Shown here piece by piece: positions 1 through 8,741 of a stretch of DNA of 64,000 bases. Both the position numbers and the translations under genes were made by a program. This DNA comes from Marinobacter salarius (GTDB lineage: Bacteria > Pseudomonadota > Gammaproteobacteria > Pseudomonadales > Oleiphilaceae), in the NCBI RefSeq assembly GCF_032922745.1, contig NZ_CP136693.1, forward strand, positions 2,480,001 through 2,544,000, in the 5' to 3' direction. How positions within the stretch are numbered: position 1 is the stretch's first letter; the number at the start of each line of letters is the position of its first letter. The notes under the pieces were generated by a model. That model made no database searches, was not told the origin of the DNA, and worked only from the letters and a program-made list of their open reading frames with translations.

Positions 1-221
1 GTCGGAGTATCGAGGTATCAACGTCGGGGCAGTCCAGTGGCGATCTGGGCTTTTTGGCGGAATTGTGTCGCCGGGAAAACCTGCTTGCCTCCCAGGGCAG
101 CGATTTCCATTTTCCCGGTGCGCCTTGGTGTGAGCTTGGGGTCATCATGAAAATGCCAGACGGGCTTGAGCCTGTCTGGCATCATTTCAAAGAACCGGCA
201 GGGGTTTTCGCAGCGGTTTAA
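1..221 (+). CDS. rnm: RNase AM (YciV, PHP-domain exoribonuclease), 3' end only
   Basis: This is the C-terminal end of a reading frame that enters from the left edge and stops with TAA at 219-221. About 72 residues are visible. They include the closing PHP-family motif GSDFHFPG, followed by PWCELG and LEPVWHHF, which matches the end of the YciV/TrpH family. Family knowledge: YciV of E. coli is RNase AM, a metal-dependent 5'-3' exonuclease that trims short RNAs and rRNA 5' ends, and the PHP domain binds the metals. The stop overlaps the stop of the convergent UPF0149 gene inside the palindrome TTAA. The start and most metal ligands lie outside the window. Confidence 0.75.
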   Translation, partial: RSIEVSTSGQSSGDLGFLAELCRRENLLASQGSDFHFPGAPWCELGVIMKMPDGLEPVWHHFKEPAGVFAAV

Positions 222-757
222 TCCGGTGCGTGGAACAGCAGGTATAGGTCGGTCAGCGAGTCGGGGATGGCGTCCGCCATTTGCCGGGACAGCTTCTCGC
301 TGTTGCGGACATTCTGGAAGTCTTCATCCTCGAACAGCCCGGACAGCGTAAGCATCGGCACCAGCAGGTCTGCGGTTTCTTCCTCTCCGGCCTCCAGCCA
401 GGCTTCCTCATTCTCAAGGAAGGTGTCCACGAACCCGGCACACCAGTTTTCCAGTGCGTTCATCGGATCGCCATCTTCAGGTTCCGGCAACTCAAGAGAC
501 TGGCCCATGTCCAGTGCGTGTGCCATATCCCTGCCGAGCTGTTCAACGGCTTGTCGGAACGCATCCGGAACCTGGCCGCTGGGCGCCTGTTCAGCGCCCG
601 TGGCCAGTCTGAAGATGTCCTCAGTGCTCAAGGATGTCGGGCCCACCACGCTGGCGCAGACAACCCCGTGCAAACCGAAGAAATCCAGGGCTTCGTCGCC
701 CCAGGGTTCGGCGAAAAGGATGTCTTCCAGCGCTTCGATGTCCGAATCTGATAGCAT
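218..757 (-). CDS. UPF0149 (YecA/YgfB-like) family protein
   Basis: A 179-residue acidic protein with the UPF0149 signatures FFGLHGVVCA near residue 27 and NWCAGFVDTFL near residue 103. Members are small helical proteins of poorly defined function. YgfB of Pseudomonas is reported to affect beta-lactamase regulation, but that role cannot be transferred here. There is no C-terminal SEC-type zinc motif, so this is the short form. The ATG is 3 bases past the rne stop and its GGGAG-like ribosome site lies in the rne 3' end, so translation is probably coupled to rne. It converges with the RNase AM gene. Confidence 0.75.
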   Translation of the reverse strand: MLSDSDIEALEDILFAEPWGDEALDFFGLHGVVCASVVGPTSLSTEDIFRLATGAEQAPSGQVPDAFRQAVEQLGRDMAHALDMGQSLELPEPEDGDPMNALENWCAGFVDTFLENEEAWLEAGEEETADLLVPMLTLSGLFEDEDFQNVRNSEKLSRQMADAIPDSLTDLYLLFHAPD

Positions 758-760
758 TCG

Positions 761-3700
761 TCAGTTACTCCCGGCCTTTTTGGCCTCTTCGGCAGCCCGC
801 TGACGCTTACGGACTTCCCTCGGATCATTGTAGGCGCGGCCCGGTGTGACCGGTACATCCACCTGTCCACTCGGCGTTTCTTGCTCGGCAGCGGGCGCGG
901 GCTCAATTGCCTTCTCGTTGGGCTTTTGCTTGCCCTCTGCTTGGGACGTCTCAGCCTTCGGCTCCGCAGGTGGCTTGCTGGTGGCTTCCTGCGATTCTTC
1001 AGCCTTACCTGCTGCTACCGGCTCGCTAGCCGGCGGAGGGGTTTCGGGTTGTTCCGCTTTCTCGGCTTGGGGCGTAGACGGCTCGGCGTCAGCAGTACTG
1101 TCGGCTTTGGGTTTCGCCTTGGGTTTGGTGTCGGCTTCTGTTGGTTGTGGCTTGGCTTCCGCTTTCTGCTCGGGTGCCTCAACCTCGGCTTCAGCCACGG
1201 GCTTCGGGGCTTCTCTTTCCGGAGCCGCCTTTTCAACATTGTCGACCGTCGCATCTGCTTGGGCGGTTTCGACCTTCTTTTCAGCTGGCTTCCTGGGCGA
1301 CCGGCGTGGTCGGGCAGGGCGTTTCGGCTTCTCCTCAACACTGGTGTCGGCTTCAGATTTCGCCGTCTCATTGCCAGAGGTGTCTGCCTGATCGGTCTTC
1401 GCGGTGCCAGACGTTGCCGGCTGCGGCTGCTTTTCAGGCGCTTCACCGGGTTCTGCGCTATCGGCCGCTGGTTCAGCGGGTTTCTCCGCCGATTTTTCCA
1501 TCGGTGTTTCCGTCGCGCTTTCCGCGGACGTCGCTTCGACAGGTTTTTCAGCCACGTTTTTCGCCGGCTTCGGCTCTGCCGTATTGGCCGCCGCTACGTC
1601 CGGTTTTCCTGCTGGTTGAGTGGCAGATTGCTTATCGGTCTGCTCTTCTGGCTGAGTATCCTTCTGATGCTTTTCGCTGCGGGCGGACTTCCGGTCTGCC
1701 GGTGTGGACGCCGGGTTATCAGTGGGGGAGCCGTCGCGACTACGATTGCGTCTTGGTTTACGGCGTTTTTCGTCGGAGCCGGACTTTTCGGCGGCAGCAC
1801 TTTTCTGGGTGCCGGAGTCCTGTTGTTCCTGACGGTCCTTCGGGTCCTTGGCCTGAGACTTGTTGCGCCCCTGTCCGCGTCCCTGGCCCTGGGGTTGGCC
1901 GTCTTTGCGGTTGCCATCCCTGCGGTTATCGGCTGTCTTGTCGGCGCTCTTGTCAGCACTTCCTTGCTGGCCCTGACCACTGCGGCCCTGGTCGTCTCCG
2001 CGATTGCGGTTTGCACCTCGGTTACGTCCCCGGTTGTCATCGCTGCGGCTGCTGTCGCCGCGATTAGCGCCGGCCTGACGGCGATCAGCACCGCTACGAT
2101 TGCCGGAACGGTTGTCGTCGCGGGCTACCCTGGATTTGCGACGGTCCTGGCGGTCCTGGGTGCGACGGTCGTCACGGTTCGAGCCGGCGGGCTGTTCCCG
2201 TTTCACTGGTGGTTCACCGATGACTTCCTCACCGCTGAAGAAATCCGCTATCTTGCGGCCAAGTTTGCTGAACAGGCCATCACTCTGTTCGGCCGGTGTC
2301 TCTTGTGCTGCCTTTTCCGGAGCCGGAGCGGGCGCAACCGGTCGAATGGCTTTCACCGCAGCCTGTTCGCGAACCGGTGGTTGGGCAGCAGGGGCCTCGA
2401 AGATTTCCTCTTCCCTTTCACTGTACTCCTGAGCCACCTGGTAGCTCGATACATGCTCCACGCCACTCTCATCGTCACGCATGCGCAGGATTTCGAAGTG
2501 CGGTGTTTCCATGTGAGGAGCGGGTACGACCACTACTTCGACTTCCTGCCGAGCCTCGATATCGGCCAACTGTTTGCGCTTCTCGTTCAGCAGGAAAGTG
2601 GCGACGGCGACCGGCACCACGGCGCGAACCTGACCGGTCTTTTCCTTGGATGATTCCTCGTAGATCAGGCGCATGATGCTCAGGGCAAGAGACTCGATGC
2701 CCCGGATGGTGCCCTGGCCTTCACAGCGAGGGCAGACTTCGCTGCGGGTCTCGCCCAGGGATGGGCGCAAACGTTGGCGCGACATTTCGAGCAGACCAAA
2801 GCGGGAAATCTTGCCCACCTGGACCCGGGCGCGGTCGATTTCCAGTGCCTCGCGCATCTTCTGCTCGACTTCGCGCTGGTGCTTGGCCGGGGTCATGTCG
2901 ATGAAGTCGATCACGATCAATCCGCCCATGTCCCGGAGGCGCAGTTGGCGAGCAATCTCTTCTGCCGCTTCCAGGTTGGTCTGAAGCGCGGTTTCCTCAA
3001 TGTCGTGGCCTTTGGTGGCACGGGAGGAGTTGATGTCGATAGATACCAGTGCTTCGGTGGGATCGATCACGATGGAGCCACCGGAGGGCAGCTTCACTTC
3101 ACGCTGGAAGGCGGTCTCGATCTGGCCTTCAATCTGGTAGCGGCTGAACAGGGGGATTTCGTCCTTGTACAGCTTGATCTTGTTTTCGAACGAGGGCATA
3201 ACCGCACGAACGAAGTTCAATACGTCCTCGTAAACCGTTCCGGAGTCAATCAGCACCTCGCCAATGTCCTGACGAAGATAGTCGCGTACAGCGCGGATAA
3301 TGACGTTGCTTTCCTGGTGAATCAGGAACGGCGCTTTGCGCTCGCCGGCGGCCTGGGAAATGGCTTCCCAGAACTGGACGAGGTAGTCCAGATCCCATTG
3401 CAACTCTTCGGTGGTGCGGCCAATGCCGGCAGTGCGAACAATGATGCCCATGGATTTGGGCACCTGTACATCGTTCATGGCCTCTTTCAGCTGCGCCCGC
3501 TCTTCACCTTCGATACGACGGGAAATGCCGCCGGCGCGAGGATTGTTGGGCATGAGCACGAGGTATCGGCCCGCAAGGGAGATGAAGGTGGTGAGGGCGG
3601 CACCCTTGTTACCACGCTCTTCCTTGTCCACCTGGATAATGACTTCCTGACCTTCGGCAACCACATCCTTGATGTTGATCTTGCCTTCAATCTGGCCGGG

Positions 3701-3943
3701 TGATTTCTTGAAATACTCCTTGGAGATTTCTTTGAGAGGAAGGAATCCGTGGCGTTCCGCGCCGAAGTCCACAAAAGCGGCTTCCAGGCTGGGCTCTACA
3801 CGGGTTATGCGACCCTTGTAGATATTGGCTTTTTTCTGCTCGCGGGAGCTGGACTCGATGTCGAGGTCAAACAGACGCTGGCCGTCAACCAGGGCTACGC
3901 GCAACTCTTCGGGATGAGTCGCATTGATTAGCATTCTTTTCAT
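761..3943 (-). CDS. rne: Ribonuclease E
   Basis: Endoribonuclease that starts mRNA decay, processes rRNA and tRNA, and scaffolds the degradosome at the inner membrane. The start ATG at 3943 (MKRMLINATHPEE) is chosen because it places the catalytic aspartates at D303 (SIDINS) and D346 (VIDFIDM) and the zinc-link cysteines at C404 and C407 (CPRCEGQG), exactly the E. coli numbering. An S1 domain occupies about residues 35-120. The catalytic half ends near 510. Residues 555-571 form an amphipathic stretch, likely the membrane anchor. An arginine/asparagine-rich RNA-binding region (about 580-760) and a long Lys/Pro/Ala/Glu low-complexity tail follow. Total length is 1060 residues, as usual for the family. 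A longer ATG at 4102 is open but adds sequence absent from the family. Confidence 0.96.
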   Translation of the reverse strand: MKRMLINATHPEELRVALVDGQRLFDLDIESSSREQKKANIYKGRITRVEPSLEAAFVDFGAERHGFLPLKEISKEYFKKSPGQIEGKINIKDVVAEGQEVIIQVDKEERGNKGAALTTFISLAGRYLVLMPNNPRAGGISRRIEGEERAQLKEAMNDVQVPKSMGIIVRTAGIGRTTEELQWDLDYLVQFWEAISQAAGERKAPFLIHQESNVIIRAVRDYLRQDIGEVLIDSGTVYEDVLNFVRAVMPSFENKIKLYKDEIPLFSRYQIEGQIETAFQREVKLPSGGSIVIDPTEALVSIDINSSRATKGHDIEETALQTNLEAAEEIARQLRLRDMGGLIVIDFIDMTPAKHQREVEQKMREALEIDRARVQVGKISRFGLLEMSRQRLRPSLGETRSEVCPRCEGQGTIRGIESLALSIMRLIYEESSKEKTGQVRAVVPVAVATFLLNEKRKQLADIEARQEVEVVVVPAPHMETPHFEILRMRDDESGVEHVSSYQVAQEYSEREEEIFEAPAAQPPVREQAAVKAIRPVAPAPAPEKAAQETPAEQSDGLFSKLGRKIADFFSGEEVIGEPPVKREQPAGSNRDDRRTQDRQDRRKSRVARDDNRSGNRSGADRRQAGANRGDSSRSDDNRGRNRGANRNRGDDQGRSGQGQQGSADKSADKTADNRRDGNRKDGQPQGQGRGQGRNKSQAKDPKDRQEQQDSGTQKSAAAEKSGSDEKRRKPRRNRSRDGSPTDNPASTPADRKSARSEKHQKDTQPEEQTDKQSATQPAGKPDVAAANTAEPKPAKNVAEKPVEATSAESATETPMEKSAEKPAEPAADSAEPGEAPEKQPQPATSGTAKTDQADTSGNETAKSEADTSVEEKPKRPARPRRSPRKPAEKKVETAQADATVDNVEKAAPEREAPKPVAEAEVEAPEQKAEAKPQPTEADTKPKAKPKADSTADAEPSTPQAEKAEQPETPPPASEPVAAGKAEESQEATSKPPAEPKAETSQAEGKQKPNEKAIEPAPAAEQETPSGQVDVPVTPGRAYNDPREVRKRQRAAEEAKKAGSN

Positions 3944-4539
3944 GGAAAGAAATGGTTCCTGTCGTTTGGTTTGGACAGAAAACCTGGGGAATAGCATCAG
4001 CGAAGCAGAACTTGCGTGCCGCGGGCCCCTTGTAACAGGGGCAACCCGACGGCCAGACGAATCAGATCCCTGCGGGGAATTTTCCCGGAGTTCCGAGGCC
4101 ACCGCCGACGGTTCGCCTGCTTGTAGGCAGGAAAGAGTCGCTTTGGGTCAGAGTCTGTTGGCGCATGTTATCCGTTTTCAGGTTCACGCGGGTGCCTGGG
4201 TCTCACGTCGTATTCGTATGCTGGACGGCCCGGCCCTGCGTGCTGGTAATGATTCTTCGCGATGTCGCCCAACGGTTTTCCGTACGGTTTCTTGTTCCCC
4301 CGGCTTTCGGGCAGTCGCTGTAATCAGCGCCTTCCGTATGGATCCGGGAGGATTTCAATCGCCGAGCCCGGTAATGATTGGGCTTCCGGCGTTCAAACTC
4401 TCAAATAGTGTCGGTATACTCCTGCCGCTCCGGCTTCTGGCATACTGGCCAGGCCGTAGACAAACGGCAGAGCACGCCGGAATATAACAGTATTCGCCGG
4501 CTCCTTCAATCCCGCAGGGTTTCCAGCGGTAAGGTATCC
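3944..4539. other. Divergent intergenic region between rne and rluC
   Basis: About 600 bases with no convincing gene. The left part should hold the rne 5' leader. In E. coli the long rne leader is the target of autoregulation by RNase E, but I cannot identify the equivalent hairpins by eye. A sigma-70-like element for rluC lies at 4392-4420. Weak open frames here lack ribosome sites and family resemblance. Confidence 0.6.
4392..4420 (+). promoter_or_regulatory. Candidate sigma-70 promoter for rluC
   Basis: TTCAAA at 4392-4397 (4 of 6 consensus), a 17-base spacer and TATACT at 4415-4420 (5 of 6). Transcription would begin near 4427 and give a leader of about 110 bases before the rluC ATG at 4540. 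This rests on motif match only. Confidence 0.45.
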
Positions 4540-5589
4540 ATGTCCAGATCGACCAGGCAAAAACGTTCCCCTTCCTCACCACGGTCTGTTGGTGATGGCA
4601 AGAGTGGCTCTGCGCCCGGCTCCAGAGGCGGTGAGGTCAAGCAGGGTGTGCAAAAGGTGGTTGTTGATGAGGATAATCACGGCCAGCGCGTGGACAATTA
4701 CCTGATGGCGCAGATCCGAGACGTGCCGCGCAGCATTATTTATCGCATTATCCGCAAGGGTGAGGTGCGGGTGAACAAGGGAAGGGTTAAGCCCGACACC
4801 CGTCTGAACACGGGTGATGAGGTGCGCATTCCACCTGTCACCCGCAAGGAAAAGCCGGCGCAGGTTGTTCCGGGGTCCCGGGTTCAGGGAGTCATGCAGG
4901 ACGCAGTGGTGTTTGAGAATGATCAGATGCTGGTGGTCAATAAGCCATCCGGCATAGCGGTTCACGGCGGTAGCGGGCTGGATTTCGGACTGATCGAAGT
5001 CTTGCGGGCAGCGCGGCCGGAAGCCCGGTTTCTGGAGCTTGTACATCGGCTTGACCGGGATACTTCAGGGTTGGTGATGATCGCGAAGAAGCGTTCCGCG
5101 TTGCGTTACTTGCAGGACGAATTGCGTCACAAGCGAATTCGCAAGCGTTACCATGCCCTGGTGGCGGGTGACTGGCCTGGATCTGTCAGGAAGGTCAGCC
5201 AACCGCTGTTGCGGTTTGAGCTGGGCTCCGGTGAGCGCCGTGTTCGCGTGGATGAGTCGGGAAAGGACTCTCTCACCCGATTTCGGGTGTTGGCGACCTT
5301 TTCAGGGTATACGCTGGTTGAGGCTTCACCGGTAACCGGTCGTACCCATCAGATTCGCGTTCACAGTGCCTGGGCCGGTCATCCGATTGCCGGGGATGAC
5401 AAGTATATGGATGATGTAAGCCTCCGGGCGTTTCGTTCCGCCGGCGGTCAGCGTTTAATGCTCCACGCCCGTGCCCTGGATTTCACGCTGCCCTCCACAG
5501 GAGAGCCTGTTCATCTTGAGGCTCCCTATGATGAGGCTTTCAGCGAACTCATGGCCAAACTGGCGGCGCGCCGGAAGGCATCCGAATAA
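4540..5589 (+). CDS. rluC: 23S rRNA pseudouridine(955/2504/2580) synthase RluC
   Basis: Isomerises three uridines of 23S rRNA to pseudouridine. From the chosen ATG (AAGG ribosome site at 4531) the protein has 349 residues. After a short basic N-terminus an S4 RNA-binding domain spans about 46-95 (IYRIIRKGEVRVNKGRVK). The catalytic domain has the RluA-family motif HRLDRDTSG with the catalytic Asp at residue 172, and SPVTGRTHQIRVH further on. The reading frame is open 54 codons upstream, but that part has no family similarity. Its position divergent from rne and upstream of a HAD gene and sppA matches the Pseudomonas order. Confidence 0.95.
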   Translation: MSRSTRQKRSPSSPRSVGDGKSGSAPGSRGGEVKQGVQKVVVDEDNHGQRVDNYLMAQIRDVPRSIIYRIIRKGEVRVNKGRVKPDTRLNTGDEVRIPPVTRKEKPAQVVPGSRVQGVMQDAVVFENDQMLVVNKPSGIAVHGGSGLDFGLIEVLRAARPEARFLELVHRLDRDTSGLVMIAKKRSALRYLQDELRHKRIRKRYHALVAGDWPGSVRKVSQPLLRFELGSGERRVRVDESGKDSLTRFRVLATFSGYTLVEASPVTGRTHQIRVHSAWAGHPIAGDDKYMDDVSLRAFRSAGGQRLMLHARALDFTLPSTGEPVHLEAPYDEAFSELMAKLAARRKASE

Positions 5590-5639
5590 TCCGTTGTTCT
5601 GTGGCAGGCAAGCAGGATAACCGCATTAAGGTAGTATCA

Positions 5640-6287
5640 ATGGACGTAAAGGTCGTGATTTTTGACTGGGACGGAACGCTGGTGGATTCCGTCGATCATA
5701 TTGCAGACAGCCTTCACCAGGCAGCCACCGAATTAGGGTATCCGGAACTGGAGCGCGAAGCCTATCGCGATATCATTGGTTTGGGCATGATTGAAGCTCT
5801 GGAAAAGCTGTATCCCGGTATAACGCGGGAGGAAATGACCACCATCCGTGAGGGCTATGCCCGTTACTTTTTCGCCAAGGTGACCACGCCCCAGAATGTA
5901 TTCGAGGGCATGGCGGACGTACTGGCCGATCTGCGCCTGGCTGGGCGCGGCTGTTCGGTGGCCACCGGCAAGAGTCGTCGTGGCCTGGAGGGGGCGCTGG
6001 TGTCCAGCGGCCTTGGCCCGAATTTCGATATCACCCGCTGCGCGGATGAAACCCGCTCCAAGCCCGATCCGGCGATGCTCGGAGAGATCATCCGCTTTTA
6101 CGGCATTGAGCCGGCGGAAGCGGTTATGATTGGCGATACCCGTTACGATCTGGAGATGGCTCAGCGTATCGGTATGCCGTCCATTGGTGTGGAGTGGGGT
6201 GTGCATAAACGGGATGTACTGGGGCACTATGCGCCACACGCAATCGTCGATTCGGTCAAAGACCTGCGCGACGTACTTGGCCTCTGA
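5640..6287 (+). CDS. HAD-superfamily phosphatase (phosphoglycolate-phosphatase-like)
   Basis: A 215-residue HAD subfamily IA hydrolase. Motif I is FDWDGTLVDS (nucleophile Asp9, general acid Asp11), motif II is the ATGKS stretch, motif III is the lysine of SKPDP, and motif IV is GDTRYDLEMA. The helical cap lies between motifs I and II. The ATG at 5640 follows TAAGG with 8-base spacing; an upstream start would add 13 residues before the motif. The physiological substrate cannot be read from sequence. The gene sits between rluC and sppA, as its counterpart does in Pseudomonas, and is likely co-transcribed with them. Confidence 0.88.
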   Translation: MDVKVVIFDWDGTLVDSVDHIADSLHQAATELGYPELEREAYRDIIGLGMIEALEKLYPGITREEMTTIREGYARYFFAKVTTPQNVFEGMADVLADLRLAGRGCSVATGKSRRGLEGALVSSGLGPNFDITRCADETRSKPDPAMLGEIIRFYGIEPAEAVMIGDTRYDLEMAQRIGMPSIGVEWGVHKRDVLGHYAPHAIVDSVKDLRDVLGL

Positions 6288-6312
6288 ACCGTAACCGCAA
6301 CAGGAAGTAGCA

Positions 6313-7362
6313 ATGAGCGATTGGGAATCAGACAGGCATCCCGGCTGGGGGAGCGAACCAGAAAACCCGGAGAGCGGGGCGAGCAGATCCGCGGGAAGTC
6401 GCCGCAAACCGGCGATGCCACCGGAGTCAGCTCGTGATTGGAAACTGATCGAAAAGCTGGTGATGTCGCTGCAGTCAGAGCAGAGAAAAAGCCGCCGCTG
6501 GGGGATATTTTTCAAGCTGCTGACGTTCGGGTATCTCTTTGCCTTGCTGTTGATGATCCAGTTCCCGTTGGGCGGTGCGCTGGAATCCGCTGCCAAGGGA
6601 AAGCATACGGCGCTTGTGGAGATCGAGGGCACCATTGCGGCGGATGAGCTCGCCAGTGCCGACAACATCGTGGGTTCCCTGCGCGAAGCGTTCGAGGCGG
6701 AAAGCTCAGTGGGTGTGATTTTGCGGATCAACAGTCCGGGCGGCAGTCCGGTCCAGTCTGGTTACGTGTATGACGAAATCGTTCGGTTGAGGAGTGAGTA
6801 TCCGGATAAGAAAGTGTACGCGGTGATTTCCGATATTGGTGCCTCTGGCGCCTACTATATTGCTGCGGCTGCTGATGAAATATACGCCGACAAGGCGAGC
6901 CTGGTGGGTTCCATCGGTGTGGTGGCTGGAGGTTTCGGTTTTACCGAGATTATGGATAAGTTGGGGGTCGACCGGCGCCTGTATACCGCTGGCGAGAACA
7001 AGGCTTTTCTGGACCCGTTCTCACCGGAGGAAGAGAAAGAGGTGCAGTTCTGGCAAGACGTTTTGGAAACCACCCACAGCCAGTTTATCGAAAGTGTGCG
7101 TAAAGGGCGGGGTGATCGGCTTGCGGATGACGAGCAACTGTTCTCAGGACTGGTCTGGAGTGGCGAGCAAGCACTCGAGCTTGGTCTGATCGATGGCCTT
7201 GGCAGCTCCTCCCATGTGGCACGGCAGGTCATCGGCCAGGAGGATCTTGTGGACTATAGTCGCCGTGAATCGCCACTCCAGAATATCGTTGACCAGTTCG
7301 GCGTTTCCGTGGGCAGTGGTATTGCCCGCTACTTCGCTGAATCGCGGTTGGAGCTTCGGTGA
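6313..7362 (+). CDS. sppA: S49-family signal peptide peptidase SppA (short form)
   Basis: Inner-membrane serine protease that degrades leftover signal peptides. It has 349 residues: a polar cytoplasmic N-terminus, one membrane segment at about 68-86, then a single S49 domain facing the periplasm. The likely nucleophile is Ser178 in ASGAYYIAA and the likely base is Lys230 in AGENKAF. Their spacing of 52 equals that of the Ser147/Lys199 pair of Bacillus SppA. The length is that of the short bacterial form, not the duplicated E. coli SppA. It overlaps the convergent yceF gene by 34 bases. Confidence 0.9.
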   Translation: MSDWESDRHPGWGSEPENPESGASRSAGSRRKPAMPPESARDWKLIEKLVMSLQSEQRKSRRWGIFFKLLTFGYLFALLLMIQFPLGGALESAAKGKHTALVEIEGTIAADELASADNIVGSLREAFEAESSVGVILRINSPGGSPVQSGYVYDEIVRLRSEYPDKKVYAVISDIGASGAYYIAAAADEIYADKASLVGSIGVVAGGFGFTEIMDKLGVDRRLYTAGENKAFLDPFSPEEEKEVQFWQDVLETTHSQFIESVRKGRGDRLADDEQLFSGLVWSGEQALELGLIDGLGSSSHVARQVIGQEDLVDYSRRESPLQNIVDQFGVSVGSGIARYFAESRLELR

Positions 7363-7964
7363 GAGGCGGGCAGCGGATGCAGCGGGTTGAGCCCCCAGTT
7401 TCGAAGCATTTCGGTGAGCGCGATCAATGGCAGGCCGATCAGGCTGTTAGGGTCGCGTCCGTCCAGGCGGCTGAATAAGGCGATGCCCAGGCCTTCCATT
7501 TTAAAGCTGCCGGCACAGTCGTAGGGTTTCTCGGTGTGCAGGTAGTTGTTGATTTCGTCCGCGTCGAGTTGGCGAAAGTGGGCGTGAAAGTGTTCGCAGT
7601 GGCTCTGTCGCTGCCCAGTACTGGCGTCCACCAGCACCAGACCGGTCAGGAATGAGACGCGCTGACCACTGCTGCGTTCCAGCTGTTGCGCTGCGCGCTC
7701 ATGAGTTCCCGGTTTGTTCAGTATGGTGCCATCCTCCAGGCATGCGATCTGGTCAGAGCCGATGATCCAGTGTTCCGGGTAGTCACCACAAAGGGCTTCC
7801 GCTTTTTTAAGCGCAAGCCGCACGACCAGATGCTCTGCACTCTCATTCATACGCTGCGATTCATCCACGTTCGGCGATGCGGTATGGAATGGCAGTCTTA
7901 GCTTCTCCATCAGTTGTCGCCGATAAGGTGAGGATGAGGCAAGCAGAAGCGGGTGTTGTTTCAT
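7329..7964 (-). CDS. yceF: Maf-family nucleotide pyrophosphatase YceF
   Basis: House-cleaning pyrophosphatase of the Maf/HAM1 fold. The YceF subgroup hydrolyses 7-methyl-GTP to the monophosphate. The 211-residue protein opens with LLLASSSPYRRQLMEKL, contains the catalytic IIGSDQ motif, and has the subgroup markers CAGSFKMEG and GRDPNSLIGLPL. The ATG at 7964 follows AGGAA. An upstream in-frame start at 8036 would add 24 residues not found in the family. The tail past residue 195 is longer than in E. coli. The gene is transcribed against sppA and divergently from yceD. Confidence 0.93.
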   Translation of the reverse strand: MKQHPLLLASSSPYRRQLMEKLRLPFHTASPNVDESQRMNESAEHLVVRLALKKAEALCGDYPEHWIIGSDQIACLEDGTILNKPGTHERAAQQLERSSGQRVSFLTGLVLVDASTGQRQSHCEHFHAHFRQLDADEINNYLHTEKPYDCAGSFKMEGLGIALFSRLDGRDPNSLIGLPLIALTEMLRNWGLNPLHPLPASHRSSNRDSAK

Positions 7965-8077
7965 TGGGGTTCCTTTTATCAGCGCTTGGAGTTGTCCGAG
8001 TGGTCCCGGTTGCACTGTTAATATCGTAGAATACACCTATCAGCAGCGTAACCCCTGCCCAAAAGCGCATGAAGTCT

Positions 8078-8106
8078 TTGACAGCGGGCGGCCAGGTCCC
8101 TAAAAT
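8078..8106 (+). promoter_or_regulatory. Strong sigma-70 promoter of the yceD-rpmF-fab operon
   Basis: TTGACA at 8078-8083 (perfect), a 17-base spacer and TAAAAT at 8101-8106 (5 of 6). Transcription should start at about 8112-8114, only 2-4 bases before the yceD ATG at 8116. The yceD message from this promoter would therefore be essentially leaderless. Confidence 0.8.
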
Positions 8107-8115
8107 TGCGCGCCT

Positions 8116-8670
8116 ATGTCAAAAGCCTCAAGCACCGAGCTGCCCAAAACTGTCGATCCTTACCGGTTGGCAGAGCAAGAAATAGTGTTGGAGGGAGAAA
8201 TCCCTCTGCAGGCATTGTCTCGTTTTGGTGATTCTGTATTTGGATTTGAGGATGGCGCTGTGTGCCGGGTAAGCCTGTCATTCTCCATGGACGGCGAGCG
8301 CCGGCGCATGGTGACAGGTGAGCTGGAAGTACCGGTTACCCTGGAGTGTCAGCGCTGCATGGGGCCCATGCAAAAGACACTGGTCTCCCGCTTTACGTTG
8401 GGGTTGGTGACCAGCGACGAGCAGGCCCAACAGTTGCCAAAAGAACTTGAACCGTTTCTGACGGACGATTTCAGCGCGGATTTGTGGTCCTTGACTGAGG
8501 ACGAGCTGCTGCTGGTTCTGCCTCCGTTTCCGCTCCACGAGCGTGACGAATGTCCCGCTCGAGAAGAGCTGGAAGCCTTTGAGTCGGATGAATCCGTAGA
8601 CGAGCCGGTCAGGAAGTCTGAAGACAACCCGTTCAGCGTGCTGGCGGATCTCAAGACTAAGAAACATTAA
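8116..8670 (+). CDS. yceD: DUF177 protein YceD (23S rRNA accumulation protein)
   Basis: A 184-residue acidic protein of the YceD/DUF177 family, which is needed for normal 23S rRNA levels and almost always precedes rpmF. The family motif TLECQRCMGP lies near residue 75, the central part resembles E. coli YceD (SDEQAQQLP), and the end is NPFSVLADLK. The start aligns with the family N-terminus (TVDPYRLAEQ), yet no ribosome binding site is visible and the promoter is only a few bases away. First gene of the yceD-rpmF-plsX-fab cluster. Confidence 0.92.
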   Translation: MSKASSTELPKTVDPYRLAEQEIVLEGEIPLQALSRFGDSVFGFEDGAVCRVSLSFSMDGERRRMVTGELEVPVTLECQRCMGPMQKTLVSRFTLGLVTSDEQAQQLPKELEPFLTDDFSADLWSLTEDELLLVLPPFPLHERDECPAREELEAFESDESVDEPVRKSEDNPFSVLADLKTKKH

Positions 8671-8741
8671 TCAGGCGTCGTTTTCTCTGGAAACCGTCGC
8701 GAATTTAACGAACACACGTTTATCAGGTCAGGAGCATAATC

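Noticed and set aside
881..2653. 590-codon open frame opposite rne
   Set aside because: It is a composition shadow of the GC-rich repetitive rne tail; the residues are Leu/Arg/Phe/Gly low complexity and it has no ribosome site or family resemblance.
3924..4487. 187-codon open frame in the rne-rluC gap
   Set aside because: Starts inside rne and covers the expected leader region; no ribosome site, no conserved motif.
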